Positions 1-9,671 of a stretch of 64,000 nt of DNA are shown here, one piece after another; position 1 is the stretch's first letter, and each line of letters starts with the position of its first letter. This stretch comes from Clostridium saccharoperbutylacetonicum N1-4(HMT) (GTDB taxonomy: Bacteria > Bacillota > Clostridia > Clostridiales > Clostridiaceae), in assembly GCF_000340885.1 (NCBI RefSeq), contig NC_020291.1:4835001-4899000 (forward strand), given 5' to 3'. The notes under the pieces were generated by a model. That model was not told the origin of the DNA, ran no database searches, and saw only the letters and a program-made list of their open reading frames with translations. Position numbers and translations under genes: made by a program.

Positions 1-3000
1 ACCAAAATACCTTTTTCTAAAGAAAGACCTTCCTGTATTTTATTTGATAAAGCTTCTACTTCTTTTTCACAATTTTCCTCATTTTCAATATTATATATAT
101 TTAACGTGAACATATTTTGTATATCTTCTATATTTCTATTTATTTGATTTATTTTATTATCTTTCTTTACATAGCTCATTCTCAAAGCATCATGATGCTT
201 CATTATTTCTATAAAAGCTTGCTTTAATATTTGTTCATCAATACCATTTTTTATATCAAAACTAAAGGCCTGATTGAAATGATTTTGGTTAGCAAAGTTA
301 TTGTCTAAAAACCACTTTTGTATTGGTGAAAAGTATACTTCTCCTTCTATTATACCTTGTTCTACTTTAACCTGATTATACTTAACCCTCTTACTTAATT
401 CCTCTATTGTTTGATACTTCATTAAATCTTTTATTTCTAATTTAATACCACTGTTATGTAACGCTGATACTATCTGTATTGATTTTATTGAATCTCCACC
501 CAATTCGTAGTAATTATCATTAATTCCTATTTTATCTATTCCTAAAACTTCTTTCCATGCTTCTACTAAAGCATCTTCTATTTCGTTTCTAGGTGACTTA
601 TATTCTGTATTTACTATTTCAGATATATCAATTTCCGGAAGAGCCTTCTTATCAACTTTTCCATTCGGTGTCAACGGAAGCCGATCTATCTTTATTATAT
701 ATTTTGGCAACATATAATCTGGAAGTTCTTTGGCCAATTCCTCTTTCAGCTTTGCCACCTCTAATTCCTTTTCCATTGATACATATGCACACAAATATGT
801 ATTTTCGTTTTTATCTTTTTTACCTATTACTACAACTTCATTTATTCCTTCTATTTTCAAAAACTGATTTTCAATTTCTCCAATTTCAATTCTAAAGCCT
901 CTTATTTTTATCTGATTATCTATTCTTCCTAAATATTCGATATTTCCATCTGGAAGCCATCTCGCTAAATCTCCTGTTCTATACATCTTTAATCCTTTTT
1001 CAAATGGATTATCTACAAATTTTTCTTTTGTTAAATCATCTCTATTTATATATCCTCTTGCTATACCATCTCCTGAAACACACAATTCTCCCACTACTCC
1101 AATTGGCATTAAACCATTATCGATTCCTAATATATAAATTTTACTATTATTTATCGGTTTCCCAATTGGTATGTTATTATAGTTTTTATTTACCTTAAAA
1201 CTTGTTGTAACTACTGCATTTTCTGTTGGACCATAGTTGTTAACTAATTCATACGTTTGTTTCTTAAAAACTTTTAATTTATCTGCTCCAGTTAGCAGTT
1301 TTCTAAGGTATTTATTTTCTAAATTCATAAATTCTTCACACATCTGAGTAGGTAAAAAACTTATTGTTATTTGGTTTTGCTCATAATATTTATTTAGTGA
1401 AAATTTGTCAAGCATTATAGTTTTATCTATTATATATAAAGCTGCCCCAGCTATTATGTAAGGGAATATTTCCCACACTGATGCATCAAATCCAAACCCT
1501 GCATATTTTGTTGCTCTATCTTTTTCTGTTACTTCATAATATTCATTATGCCATATGCATAAATTCACAAGTGACTCTTGCTCCACCATTACGCCTTTAG
1601 GTTTTCCAGTTGTACCCGAAGTGTATATAACATATGCCAAATCATTTGAGTTTCCTTTAATATTGACGTTGCTATTTTCCATTTCATATACACTACTGTC
1701 ATCCAAGCTTATTACTTCTCCAAAGTAATTTACTGTTACTAACAATTCATCTTGTGTTAAAAGAATTTTAGTTTTACTATCTTTTAAAATATACTTAATT
1801 CTATCATCTGGATATTCAGGATCTATTGGCAAATATGCTCCTCCTGCCTTTAATATTCCTATTATTCCTATAAGCATTTCTAAAGATCTATCTACCATTA
1901 TTCCAACTACAGTTTCCGCTTTAACACCTTTTCCTATTAAAAACCTTGCTAAAGAATTTGCTCTTTCATTAAGCTCTTTATAGGTTAACTTTTTATTTCT
2001 ATATACTACAGCTATATTATTAGGGGTTTTCTCAACTTGTTCCTCAAATAGTTCCTTTATAGTTGTAACTTTATTATACGGAAAATTAGTAACATTAAAA
2101 TCTTTTAGTAAAACTTTCTCTTCTGTCCTATCTACCAACTTAAGGTCTTTAACACATATATAGATATTATCAACTAATTGTTCTAACATATTATTAATGC
2201 ACTTGCACATAATTTTGATTTCATTTTCGCTAAATTCACTGATTCTATATTGAAACTCTAACTCTAAATTTGACTCACTAAAATCTTTTAGAATTAAATT
2301 TAAAGGAACGCCTACTTGTTTAGACGTTATTTCTTCTACCTGTATTTCACTATTATTCATAGGATATCTAAAAGAATCATTATAATAATTAAAAACAATT
2401 TTAAATAATCCATCATACCCTTTTGCAGGTAACTTTAAATCATTAACTAATACATTATATGGATAACTTTGATGCTTGTAACAGCTTCTTAATTTACCAT
2501 TTAACTCTTTAATAAAATCTTTAAAATTAAGTTCATTATTAATTTTAAAATTTACTGGCACTGTACTTACAAACATACCTATAGCTTCTCTCATTCGTTT
2601 ACTAATCCTATTGTAAACAGGCATTCCAATTACTATATCTTTTTCTCCTGTCTGCTTATAAATATATAAATATAGTAAGGACATAAAAAATGTGCTTCTT
2701 GATATATTATTTTCACTTAATAACTTATGTAATTTATCAATTAGTTCTTTTGAAATTTTATATTTATAGCTATTTCCTCTGGAATCATAAGTTTCTTTAA
2801 ATAAAAATTCTTCATTTAGATTAGAAAACTCTTCATTCCAAAATTCCTTATCCCTTAAAAATTTTTCAGATTGCAAATAGTCCCTCTCCGATTTAATATA
2901 TTCAGAATAAGGGACTGTAATTATTTCTGATTCTCTTATGTTTAACAAATTATCATAAATTTTTCCTACTTGTTTTCCTATTGTTGCTAGTGAATATCCA

Positions 3001-3404
3001 TCTGAAATTATATGGTGACATTTAGCTAAATATCCTTTTCTTTTATCATCTAGCTTAAATAAAGCAAACTTATATAAAAATTTGTCTGACACACTCATAG
3101 ACTCATCAAAAAACTGTCTACTCCACTTATTAAATTTACTTTTATCATTATTAAAATCAATAAATTCAATTTCATTTTGTTTAATTTCATTTTGTTCTTG
3201 ATACACCTGCCCATTATCTTTTTTAAACTCAAACTGGAAAATTTCATTTTTCTTTACAACTCCAGCAATTGCTTTACCTAATGTCTTAAAATCAACATCT
3301 CCTGGAACATAACATATGCCTCCAATATTTGATATTGATGAATTTTGATATAAACTATCAGCATTTAAGATCCTTCTTTGTGCATGTGTTAATTCATATT
3401 TCAT
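1..3404 (-). CDS. Non-ribosomal peptide synthetase, 5' part (C-A-PCP-E/C...), leucine-type A domain
   Basis: Open from an ATG at 3404 to the window edge (about 1134 codons), so the C-terminus is missing. Domain order: condensation domain (residues about 1-430, intact HHIISDG motif), adenylation domain (about 450-930, with YTSGTTGKPKG and YGPTE motifs), peptidyl carrier domain (LGGDSI, Ser near 966), then from about 1019 the start of an epimerisation- or condensation-type domain beginning SPIQKWF, which fits an epimerisation domain best. The specificity residues I read are D-A-W-F-L-G-N-V-V plus the A10 lysine, the classic leucine code. The enzyme would activate leucine as an acyl-adenylate, load it on the carrier and probably epimerise it. 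The ABC exporter operon upstream on the same strand may export the product, but a terminator separates them. The product is unknown. Confidence 0.93.
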   Translation of the reverse strand, partial: MKYELTHAQRRILNADSLYQNSSISNIGGICYVPGDVDFKTLGKAIAGVVKKNEIFQFEFKKDNGQVYQEQNEIKQNEIEFIDFNNDKSKFNKWSRQFFDESMSVSDKFLYKFALFKLDDKRKGYLAKCHHIISDGYSLATIGKQVGKIYDNLLNIRESEIITVPYSEYIKSERDYLQSEKFLRDKEFWNEEFSNLNEEFLFKETYDSRGNSYKYKISKELIDKLHKLLSENNISRSTFFMSLLYLYIYKQTGEKDIVIGMPVYNRISKRMREAIGMFVSTVPVNFKINNELNFKDFIKELNGKLRSCYKHQSYPYNVLVNDLKLPAKGYDGLFKIVFNYYNDSFRYPMNNSEIQVEEITSKQVGVPLNLILKDFSESNLELEFQYRISEFSENEIKIMCKCINNMLEQLVDNIYICVKDLKLVDRTEEKVLLKDFNVTNFPYNKVTTIKELFEEQVEKTPNNIAVVYRNKKLTYKELNERANSLARFLIGKGVKAETVVGIMVDRSLEMLIGIIGILKAGGAYLPIDPEYPDDRIKYILKDSKTKILLTQDELLVTVNYFGEVISLDDSSVYEMENSNVNIKGNSNDLAYVIYTSGTTGKPKGVMVEQESLVNLCIWHNEYYEVTEKDRATKYAGFGFDASVWEIFPYIIAGAALYIIDKTIMLDKFSLNKYYEQNQITISFLPTQMCEEFMNLENKYLRKLLTGADKLKVFKKQTYELVNNYGPTENAVVTTSFKVNKNYNNIPIGKPINNSKIYILGIDNGLMPIGVVGELCVSGDGIARGYINRDDLTKEKFVDNPFEKGLKMYRTGDLARWLPDGNIEYLGRIDNQIKIRGFRIEIGEIENQFLKIEGINEVVVIGKKDKNENTYLCAYVSMEKELEVAKLKEELAKELPDYMLPKYIIKIDRLPLTPNGKVDKKALPEIDISEIVNTEYKSPRNEIEDALVEAWKEVLGIDKIGINDNYYELGGDSIKSIQIVSALHNSGIKLEIKDLMKYQTIEELSKRVKYNQVKVEQGIIEGEVYFSPIQKWFLDNNFANQNHFNQAFSFDIKNGIDEQILKQAFIEIMKHHDALRMSYVKKDNKINQINRNIEDIQNMFTLNIYNIENEENCEKEVEALSNKIQEGLSLEKGIL

Positions 3405-3589
3405 ATTGTAAGCCCCTTTCATTTACAATCTTTTGAATAATTATTTATACTAATTTTTTGATTTTTAATATTTACATTGGGATATGTCAAATACATTATA
3501 TCTATCGAATTTTATCATTTTATGCTTTACATTTTTGGAATTAAAAGTCGAATTTAGGGAATAGAAAGAATATTTTCTGTGTAAAAAGT

Positions 3590-3772
3590 GATTACAACCT
3601 TACCACATATATATGCTTGATGTAGTTTCTGTCCGTCAGACCAGAAATTTGCCTCCAGCTTACTTAAGATTCCTCGTCGCCGAGGAAACCCTTGCTCTTA
3701 GCTATGTGTTTAGGGCACTATCAACCCACGCTCGGGACTTTCACCCGTTAGATTGCGCCATGCTGGGCACAC
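3590..3772 (-). mobile_element. Truncated class C group II intron (5' domain I only)
   Basis: Read on the minus strand from 3772, the sequence begins GTGTGCCCAGCATGG and continues through AACGGGTGAAAGTCCCGAG, GGCGACGAGGAATCT and TCTGGTCTGACGGACAG. These match domain I of class IIC introns such as the Oceanobacillus one, which I recall from the literature. The fragment fades out near 3590. No reverse transcriptase frame and no domain V/VI sequence follows before the NRPS gene, so this is a dead 5' remnant. It begins 5 bases after the T-run of the preceding terminator, the known insertion preference of class C introns. Confidence 0.8.
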
Positions 3773-3773
3773 A

Positions 3774-3803
3774 ATAAAAAAAGCCGCTGAATTCAGCGGC
3801 TTT
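3774..3803 (-). terminator. Rho-independent terminator of the ABC exporter operon
   Basis: Perfect stem AAAGCCGCTGAA / TTCAGCGGCTTT followed on the minus strand by a run of T. It starts 5 bases after the permease stop codon. It separates the exporter operon from the NRPS gene and served as the insertion target of the intron remnant. Confidence 0.9.
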
Positions 3804-3807
3804 CTAT

Positions 3808-6018
3808 CTAATCCCTATTTTTAAGAGCTTCACTTAATGATATGGAGCTAATATGTCTTCTCAATAATATCATACATATAAAATACGAAAACATTATTAC
3901 AAATATTATAAAACAATAATCTTTTACCCCAAGTATGACTGAAACATAAACTTGAACATTTGCTATTGCACGTGGATAAATTATTCTTGTAATTTTTAGA
4001 GCCAAAGGAATTGAAATCATTGCAGATACAAATACTGTATACAAGGAACTTCCCAAATACAACTTATTTATTTCTTTTTTATTAAATCCAAAAATCTTAA
4101 CTAAAGAAATACTCGATAGACTTTTATCAATCATTAGTTTCAACAATAAATACATGCTTAAAATAAAAAGAACACATGAAAATACTATCAAAATTAAAAC
4201 TATTGGTAATATACCTGAAGTCATACTTTTAGCTGCTTTAATAGTATCAGCTGCTGTGGTTTTTGAATATACATAATCATCATTAATATTCAGTTCTTTA
4301 TTAGATAAATACCCATTAAAATAAGCTTTATCCTCCTTTAATAATTTATTTAATTGAGCTCTATTCATGAATATATTGAGTGATGACTTATAATCTACAA
4401 TTCCATTTATCTTCAAAGTAATTATTTTATTTTCACTTTTATCCTTTAAATTAATTGTATCTCCAATATTTAAATGAAATTTATTCTTTACACTATCCGA
4501 AATGTATATACCTGGATCATCTTCTGCTATGCTAAAGGAATAAAAATTTGATTTCTCATTAATCCCTTCTAAAGTTATATCCATATCTCTATTAATGTCT
4601 TCAAAGTTAAAAGATAAATTTTTAATAGTACATTTTTCAAGATTATTACTCTCTACAATTTCAATTGGAAGCTTTAAAGTATACATATAACTATATTGGG
4701 TTTCTTTCTGTACTTCTTTTATGTACTCATTTATTGCTGAATTTATAGAAACACCAAAAATAAGCAAAAAAGTTGAAATAAAAATTCCACCAAATAAAAT
4801 AATATTTCCTCTGATTTCTCTAAGAAATTCCCTTAATCTAAACTTAGTAACAAAACTAAAAAAATTTATTTTTATTGTATTTAATTTACTTGCCTTCTTT
4901 TCTCTTTTCAATAATTGAAGTGGGGTACTGTTAAGTTTTCTAGAAATAATAAAATAGTTAATTAAAAACACTATTATTATTGGAACTACTACTCCTACAG
5001 CAATCAAATACAGAGGAAATATGCCTTCAATATTGGGAAGAACATAGTTTTTTATAGTAGCTTCTCCTATTGATTTTTCTATAAAAAATCCTAAACCTGT
5101 TCCAATGATAGAACCTATACTCACAATTACTGTAGGCAAAATCATAAAATGTCTCAATATTTCTTTTTTTACATACCCTAAGGAATATAATGCTCCTACT
5201 ATTGGACTTTCTTCTTCTATCGAACTTATACTAGACATTGAAATCATAAAACCGCTCATTATATTTAACACTATACCAATTATTATTGATATATTTTTAT
5301 TAGATCTGCTGTCATCCAAATACCCTATAGCTCTTGAATTATCAGAAGTTTTAATAAATTCTGTAACACTAGAATTATTGAAAACTATATTCTTAACCTT
5401 ATCGACTGAAACTCCATTCAATTTATATGAGTAAGAATACGATATATTCTTTAGACTTTTGAACTCCTCCTCTCTAATAAAACCAATACCAAAACTTTTT
5501 GGATTAGGGAGTATATCACTTGACTTTTGAAGAATTTTCGTACGGTCTGGAGCAGATCCATATCCAACAATTTTATAATTTTTATTTTGAATAGTTAATT
5601 CACTTAAAATCTTATAGTTATTACTTTTTCCAAAATGTGAATCTATAACAATTTGATTTTCATAACTCAAATCACTGCCTTGAGTTATTGAAATTTTATT
5701 TATATTTTTTCTTTCCTTATATATTCTAATTGTTTGATTATCGTAAATTTTATAATCTACATAAAAATTTTCTTCTATTGTGACTCCCAAAGCTCTTATC
5801 TTTTCAAGGGCTATACTATTTAATTCATCATTGACATAAAATTCCCCATCTTCAAGATTATTTTCTAATGCAGCTTTTTCTCCTGTAAATATAATAGAAT
5901 CTGCCGAATCTGCAAATCCAACTATTAACATAGAACTTATTAAAACTAATAGTATTAATCCTAAATATCTTGCTATATTTTCTTTAAATTCTCGGAAAAT
6001 TCTCTTATTTAATATCAT
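3808..6018 (-). CDS. ABC transporter permease with two FtsX-type domains
   Basis: 736-residue membrane protein. It has an N-terminal membrane segment (about 15-37), an extracytoplasmic region, three further segments (about 245-370), then a second similar half: a segment near 405, a soluble region, and three segments at about 605-725. This duplicated 4-TM plan is that of large FtsX/MacB-like permeases of Firmicutes, which couple ATP hydrolysis to work on extracytoplasmic substrates (antibiotic or peptide export or resistance). It is the last gene of an adaptor-ATPase-permease operon, about 90 bp after the ATPase gene. The substrate is not evident; proximity to the NRPS suggests but does not prove peptide export. 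Confidence 0.88.
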   Translation of the reverse strand: MILNKRIFREFKENIARYLGLILLVLISSMLIVGFADSADSIIFTGEKAALENNLEDGEFYVNDELNSIALEKIRALGVTIEENFYVDYKIYDNQTIRIYKERKNINKISITQGSDLSYENQIVIDSHFGKSNNYKILSELTIQNKNYKIVGYGSAPDRTKILQKSSDILPNPKSFGIGFIREEEFKSLKNISYSYSYKLNGVSVDKVKNIVFNNSSVTEFIKTSDNSRAIGYLDDSRSNKNISIIIGIVLNIMSGFMISMSSISSIEEESPIVGALYSLGYVKKEILRHFMILPTVIVSIGSIIGTGLGFFIEKSIGEATIKNYVLPNIEGIFPLYLIAVGVVVPIIIVFLINYFIISRKLNSTPLQLLKREKKASKLNTIKINFFSFVTKFRLREFLREIRGNIILFGGIFISTFLLIFGVSINSAINEYIKEVQKETQYSYMYTLKLPIEIVESNNLEKCTIKNLSFNFEDINRDMDITLEGINEKSNFYSFSIAEDDPGIYISDSVKNKFHLNIGDTINLKDKSENKIITLKINGIVDYKSSLNIFMNRAQLNKLLKEDKAYFNGYLSNKELNINDDYVYSKTTAADTIKAAKSMTSGILPIVLILIVFSCVLFILSMYLLLKLMIDKSLSSISLVKIFGFNKKEINKLYLGSSLYTVFVSAMISIPLALKITRIIYPRAIANVQVYVSVILGVKDYCFIIFVIMFSYFICMILLRRHISSISLSEALKNRD

Positions 6019-6109
6019 TTATTCATCCCTTTCAACTTATAGCTCAGTCAAAAAATAATATAACAATTGTTCATATAATTTTTTCATATTTATGATTTTA
6101 CTATTATAT

Positions 6110-6808
6110 CTACCATGTAATATCCTTGGCTTTCATTATAGTATCATTTTCATATTCTTCTTCAATTCGTCCGTCTCTAACTTTTACAACTTTATGAGAC
6201 ATATACTTAATGGCATCATTATGAGTTACTATAATCATAGTCGTACCATACCTTTCATTAACTGATTCTAAAAGTTCAAGTATTTCCTTTGACGTCTTAT
6301 AATCTAAAGCACCAGTTGGTTCATCACAAAGTAACAGTTTAGGGTTTTTAATAAGTGCTCTTGCTATAGCTGTTCTTTGCTGTTGCCCCCCTGATAAATG
6401 CCTTGGAAATTTATCCTGATGTTCTAATAAGCCCAAACTTGCTAATAATTCTTCTTTATTTAAAGGATCATCTGTAAGATATTCACACACTTCAATATTT
6501 TCTTTAACTGTAAGATTAGGTATTAGATTATAAAATTGAAATATAAATCCTAATTTTTCTCTTCTATAAGCCGCTAATTCCTCAGAATTAAGACTAGAAA
6601 CCAAAATGTTATCTATATTCACTTCACCTACATCTATCCCCTCTAATCCTCCAATAACATTTAATAAAGTTGATTTCCCTGAGCCAGATGGACCTAGAAT
6701 AGTGCATATTTTACTTTCTTCTAAAGTAAAAGTTGCCCCTTTTAGTACTTGAACCTTACTTTCACCTTCTCCATATGCTTTTTGAGCATCCATAACTTTC
6801 AAAAACAT
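6110..6808 (-). CDS. ABC transporter ATP-binding protein (LolD/MacB-type)
   Basis: 232 residues, usual length for this family. Walker A GPSGSGKST (39-47), signature LSGGQQQR (about 138), Walker B LLLCDEPTGALD and the switch histidine in IVTHND are all intact, so it should be an active ATPase. It energises the FtsX permease encoded downstream. The gene lies 12 bp behind the adaptor gene, so the three are co-transcribed. Confidence 0.95.
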   Translation of the reverse strand: MFLKVMDAQKAYGEGESKVQVLKGATFTLEESKICTILGPSGSGKSTLLNVIGGLEGIDVGEVNIDNILVSSLNSEELAAYRREKLGFIFQFYNLIPNLTVKENIEVCEYLTDDPLNKEELLASLGLLEHQDKFPRHLSGGQQQRTAIARALIKNPKLLLCDEPTGALDYKTSKEILELLESVNERYGTTMIIVTHNDAIKYMSHKVVKVRDGRIEEEYENDTIMKAKDITW

Positions 6809-6820
6809 TTCAATACTCCT

Positions 6821-8239
6821 TTATTTTTCGTTAATTTTTATTACACTGCCAAGCTCATAATCTCCTGGTGAATTTAACATGATTACTCCATCTTTAATAT
6901 TATCACCATAGATTTCTGTCTTAGAATCTGTTTCAGTTCCTCTTGTAATTTGAAGTTCTTTAACAACGTAATCTTTTCCTTGTTTTTCAGCTATGTATAT
7001 ACAATAATTATTGTCTTTATTTTTTATCATACTTTCAGTAGGCACTTTGTAAACATTATCCTTTTCATCAACAATAATATCGGCTTGTGCTTTCATTCCA
7101 ATTTTAAGCTTAGAATCTGTATCCTTAGCTCTAATCTTAACTTCAAAGGTAGCTTCCTTATCATTAGAGTCATTATTAAGATTTAATGAACTATTATTTT
7201 CAGCCTTTGCAATTGAATTAATACTAACAACCTCACCAGCTATACTCTTATCATACGAAGAATCAGCTTTGATTTGAGCTCTTTGTCCTTCTTTAATTTT
7301 TTCAATATCAACATCTTTAACATCAACAGTAATAGTTACATTATTTTCATCTTTTATTTCAAATAATTCGCCACTAACCGGATTACCTACAGAAGCATTT
7401 TTTAAACTTACAACTCCATCAACTGGTGAAGTTATTGTAGCATTCTGTAAATCTTTTTTATAATTTTCAAGTGTAATTTTCTTACTATTATCGCTAACTT
7501 TAGCTTTAGCTTGATCATAATTATTTTTAGCAACTGTTAGATCCAACTTTACCTTAGCCTTTACATTGTTTAAACTTACAGTGACTTTATCATAAGTGTC
7601 TTTTGCATTTTCATAAGAAATTTCATATTGCTTAAATTCTTGATCTGTAATTGCACCGCTATCATGTAAAATTTTATTCTTTTCATATAAATCTTTTTTA
7701 TTATCATAATCTAACTTTGCTGCATTTACGTCAGTAGCTGCATTTTTAATATTTTCATTATTTTTATCACTACTTAAGGCTAATGCATTATCATAGGTTG
7801 CTTTTGCACTTTTTAATTCGGATGCATTAGCAGCATCTGTTGTTGCAATAGTTGTTTCTAATACTTTTATATCACTCTCTAATTTATTAGTATCTAAAGT
7901 TGCCAACGTATCTCCAACTTTAACTTTATCACCAATTTCTACCTTAACTTCCTTAATTATTGGATTTGCATCAGAATAAGTACTTGCGTATACACCAGTT
8001 GCTTTTTCACTTTTTACTTCACCCTTAACATTAATTTTACTTATATTGACCCCTGCTTCAAGAATTGTATATTTATCTTTATCTAATCCCTGATTAAACA
8101 CTCCTGATTTAGCAAGTCCGATTCCACCTGCAACTAATAATATAACTATTAATAAAAAGAATATTTTTTTATTAAATTTAATAGACCATTTATTTCTTTT
8201 ATCAATATCATTAGATGTTTTCCATATCCATTTTCTCAT
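6821..8239 (-). CDS. HlyD/MacA-type membrane fusion (adaptor) protein
   Basis: 472 residues. I start at the ATG at 8239 because it has a GGAGG site 7 bases upstream; an in-frame extension to 8296 lacks one. A single N-terminal membrane anchor (about 27-48) is followed by a barrel-sandwich half motif (VKVEIGDKVKVGDTLATLDT), a long alpha-helical coiled-coil hairpin (about 100-250) and a second half (PVDGVVSLKNASVGNPVS) with a C-terminal beta domain. This is the MacA-like adaptor architecture found in Gram-positive ABC exporters. First gene of the operon. Confidence 0.92.
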   Translation of the reverse strand: MRKWIWKTSNDIDKRNKWSIKFNKKIFFLLIVILLVAGGIGLAKSGVFNQGLDKDKYTILEAGVNISKINVKGEVKSEKATGVYASTYSDANPIIKEVKVEIGDKVKVGDTLATLDTNKLESDIKVLETTIATTDAANASELKSAKATYDNALALSSDKNNENIKNAATDVNAAKLDYDNKKDLYEKNKILHDSGAITDQEFKQYEISYENAKDTYDKVTVSLNNVKAKVKLDLTVAKNNYDQAKAKVSDNSKKITLENYKKDLQNATITSPVDGVVSLKNASVGNPVSGELFEIKDENNVTITVDVKDVDIEKIKEGQRAQIKADSSYDKSIAGEVVSINSIAKAENNSSLNLNNDSNDKEATFEVKIRAKDTDSKLKIGMKAQADIIVDEKDNVYKVPTESMIKNKDNNYCIYIAEKQGKDYVVKELQITRGTETDSKTEIYGDNIKDGVIMLNSPGDYELGSVIKINEK

Positions 8240-8529
8240 TAAAATTCCTCCAAATATTCTATTGAACAAACTTCTACAATTCATTAATCTACTCAATATT
8301 AATTTTTAATATCCCTTGTAATATTTTAAAAATTCATTATTTTTTATATTTAATATATTCGACATCTCTCCCTAATTTCAAGCTTTTTCCTTATATTTAA
8401 ACATATCCCACGGTATATTATAACCTAAAATTCCTTTCATGTCATTATTTGGAATGTTTGCGTTTTATTTCACATAAGTTTAAATACTTTTCACACCTTC
8501 TATACTAGTTAATCCTTAGAAGTAATTTT

Positions 8530-8740
8530 AGATTTTTTAATATTAGAAAATCGTCGATTCTGGACGAATAAAAAAATCGCAGGCGACTGTGGAGCCGGAG
8601 ATTTTTAATATTAAGTTCCGTATTGTGCTTCGCACTCTTTTTATAGGTGCGCATCTGCCTTTTCGAACGCATGTGAGAAAAATGTGCACCTTAGAAAAGG
8701 CAGCTATGCTGCATATAAAAACATTTTATGCAGGCGAATA
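8530..8740 (+). ncRNA. Candidate structured RNA or repeat element with H-type pseudoknot
   Basis: No convincing gene occupies 8240-8920. Within it, the segment 8645-8654 pairs with 8682-8691 (10 bp with one G-U pair if read as + strand RNA) and 8655-8663 pairs perfectly over 9 bp with 8695-8703. The order of the four segments makes an H-type pseudoknot. A further hairpin (CTGCATA/TATGCAG) follows at about 8709-8734, and short hairpins lie at about 8553 and 8627. The phrase AGATTTTTAATATTA occurs twice, about 70 bp apart. It may be a ncRNA or an interspersed repeat; I do not recognise the family. Confidence 0.4.
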
Positions 8741-8837
8741 TGATTTGTTTTTTATTCTTTTCTTATGCATAACTCAGTTAAATAGTCTTTTTCATATATT
8801 ATCCATAGATTTTACTGTATTATAAATTCTAAAGAAT

Positions 8838-8874
8838 AAAAAAAACTCTACCAAACCTAAGTTTAGTAGAGTTT
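8838..8874 (-). terminator. Terminator after the DedA gene
   Basis: Stem AAACTCTAC/GTAGAGTTT with an inner AAAC/GTTT and a T-run on the minus strand, 46 bp past the DedA stop. A weaker T-run on the + side could also stop transcripts from the left. Confidence 0.8.
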
Positions 8875-8920
8875 CTTTATCTACATTTTATATCACTTAA
8901 AACTAATAATATATGTTTTC

Positions 8921-9553
8921 CTATTTTTGAGTTCTACTTCTTAAAACTTCAATTACTGCTGGCATTATTGAAATAAGAACTATTGCAATAACAACTAAAG
9001 AAAAATTATTCTTTACAACAGATATGTTGCCAAAGAAATATCCACAAACAGACACTAATACAACCCAAAGAATTCCTCCAACTGCATTAAATGAAATAAA
9101 CTTTTTATAATTCATTTCTCCTATTCCTGCTACGAATGGAGCTAAGGTTCTTACTATAGGTACAAATCTAGCAAAAATAATTGTCTTTCCACCGTATTTT
9201 TCATAAAACTTATGAGTCTTATCAAGATGCTCTTTCTTTATAAACTTACCACTTTTAATCAGCTTATTTCCTAATAGTCTTCCAATCTCATAATTTGATG
9301 TATCTCCAAGAATTGCTGCAACCATTAGTACTGTTACCAACACATATATATTAAGCATTCCCATTGCTGCAAAAGCTGCTGCTGCAAATATTAAAGAATC
9401 CCCTGGCAAAAATGGTGTTACTACTAAACCTGTTTCCAAAAAAATTATAATAAATAATATTATATATGTTTCAACTCCATAATTATTTATTACAGTTCCT
9501 AAATATTTATCAAGATGTAAAAATACATCAATAAAATAAGTAAGTGTATCCAT
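8921..9553 (-). CDS. DedA family membrane protein
   Basis: 210 residues, typical length. Carries the family signature PGDSLIFAAAAFAAMG, the GDTSNYEIGRLLG region with its conserved acidic residues, and ARFVPIVRTLAPFVAG. DedA proteins are polytopic membrane proteins that act as phospholipid flippases or proton-dependent transporters and maintain envelope homeostasis; which role applies here cannot be told. A GGAGG site precedes the ATG. Transcribed alone, with its own terminator. Confidence 0.93.
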   Translation of the reverse strand: MDTLTYFIDVFLHLDKYLGTVINNYGVETYIILFIIIFLETGLVVTPFLPGDSLIFAAAAFAAMGMLNIYVLVTVLMVAAILGDTSNYEIGRLLGNKLIKSGKFIKKEHLDKTHKFYEKYGGKTIIFARFVPIVRTLAPFVAGIGEMNYKKFISFNAVGGILWVVLVSVCGYFFGNISVVKNNFSLVVIAIVLISIMPAVIEVLRSRTQK

Positions 9554-9671
9554 GTGTTTCCTCCCATATGTTAAATCATTAATTTATCGCATATGGTTAT
9601 TATACATTATTAACTGACTAAGTAAAATTAATATTTCATTAAAATTTCTCTTATCTAAATAAATCTTAATA

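Noticed and set aside
593..895. 100-codon + strand frame opposite the NRPS
   Set aside because: Leu/Phe/Tyr-rich shadow; the NRPS frame on the minus strand is continuous with clear motifs.
5105..5434. 109-codon + strand frame opposite the FtsX permease
   Set aside because: No ribosome site and composition mirrors the membrane protein on the other strand.
8589..8825. 78-codon + strand frame over the pseudoknot region
   Set aside because: No good ribosome site, no known motif, and the sequence is explained by base-paired stems.
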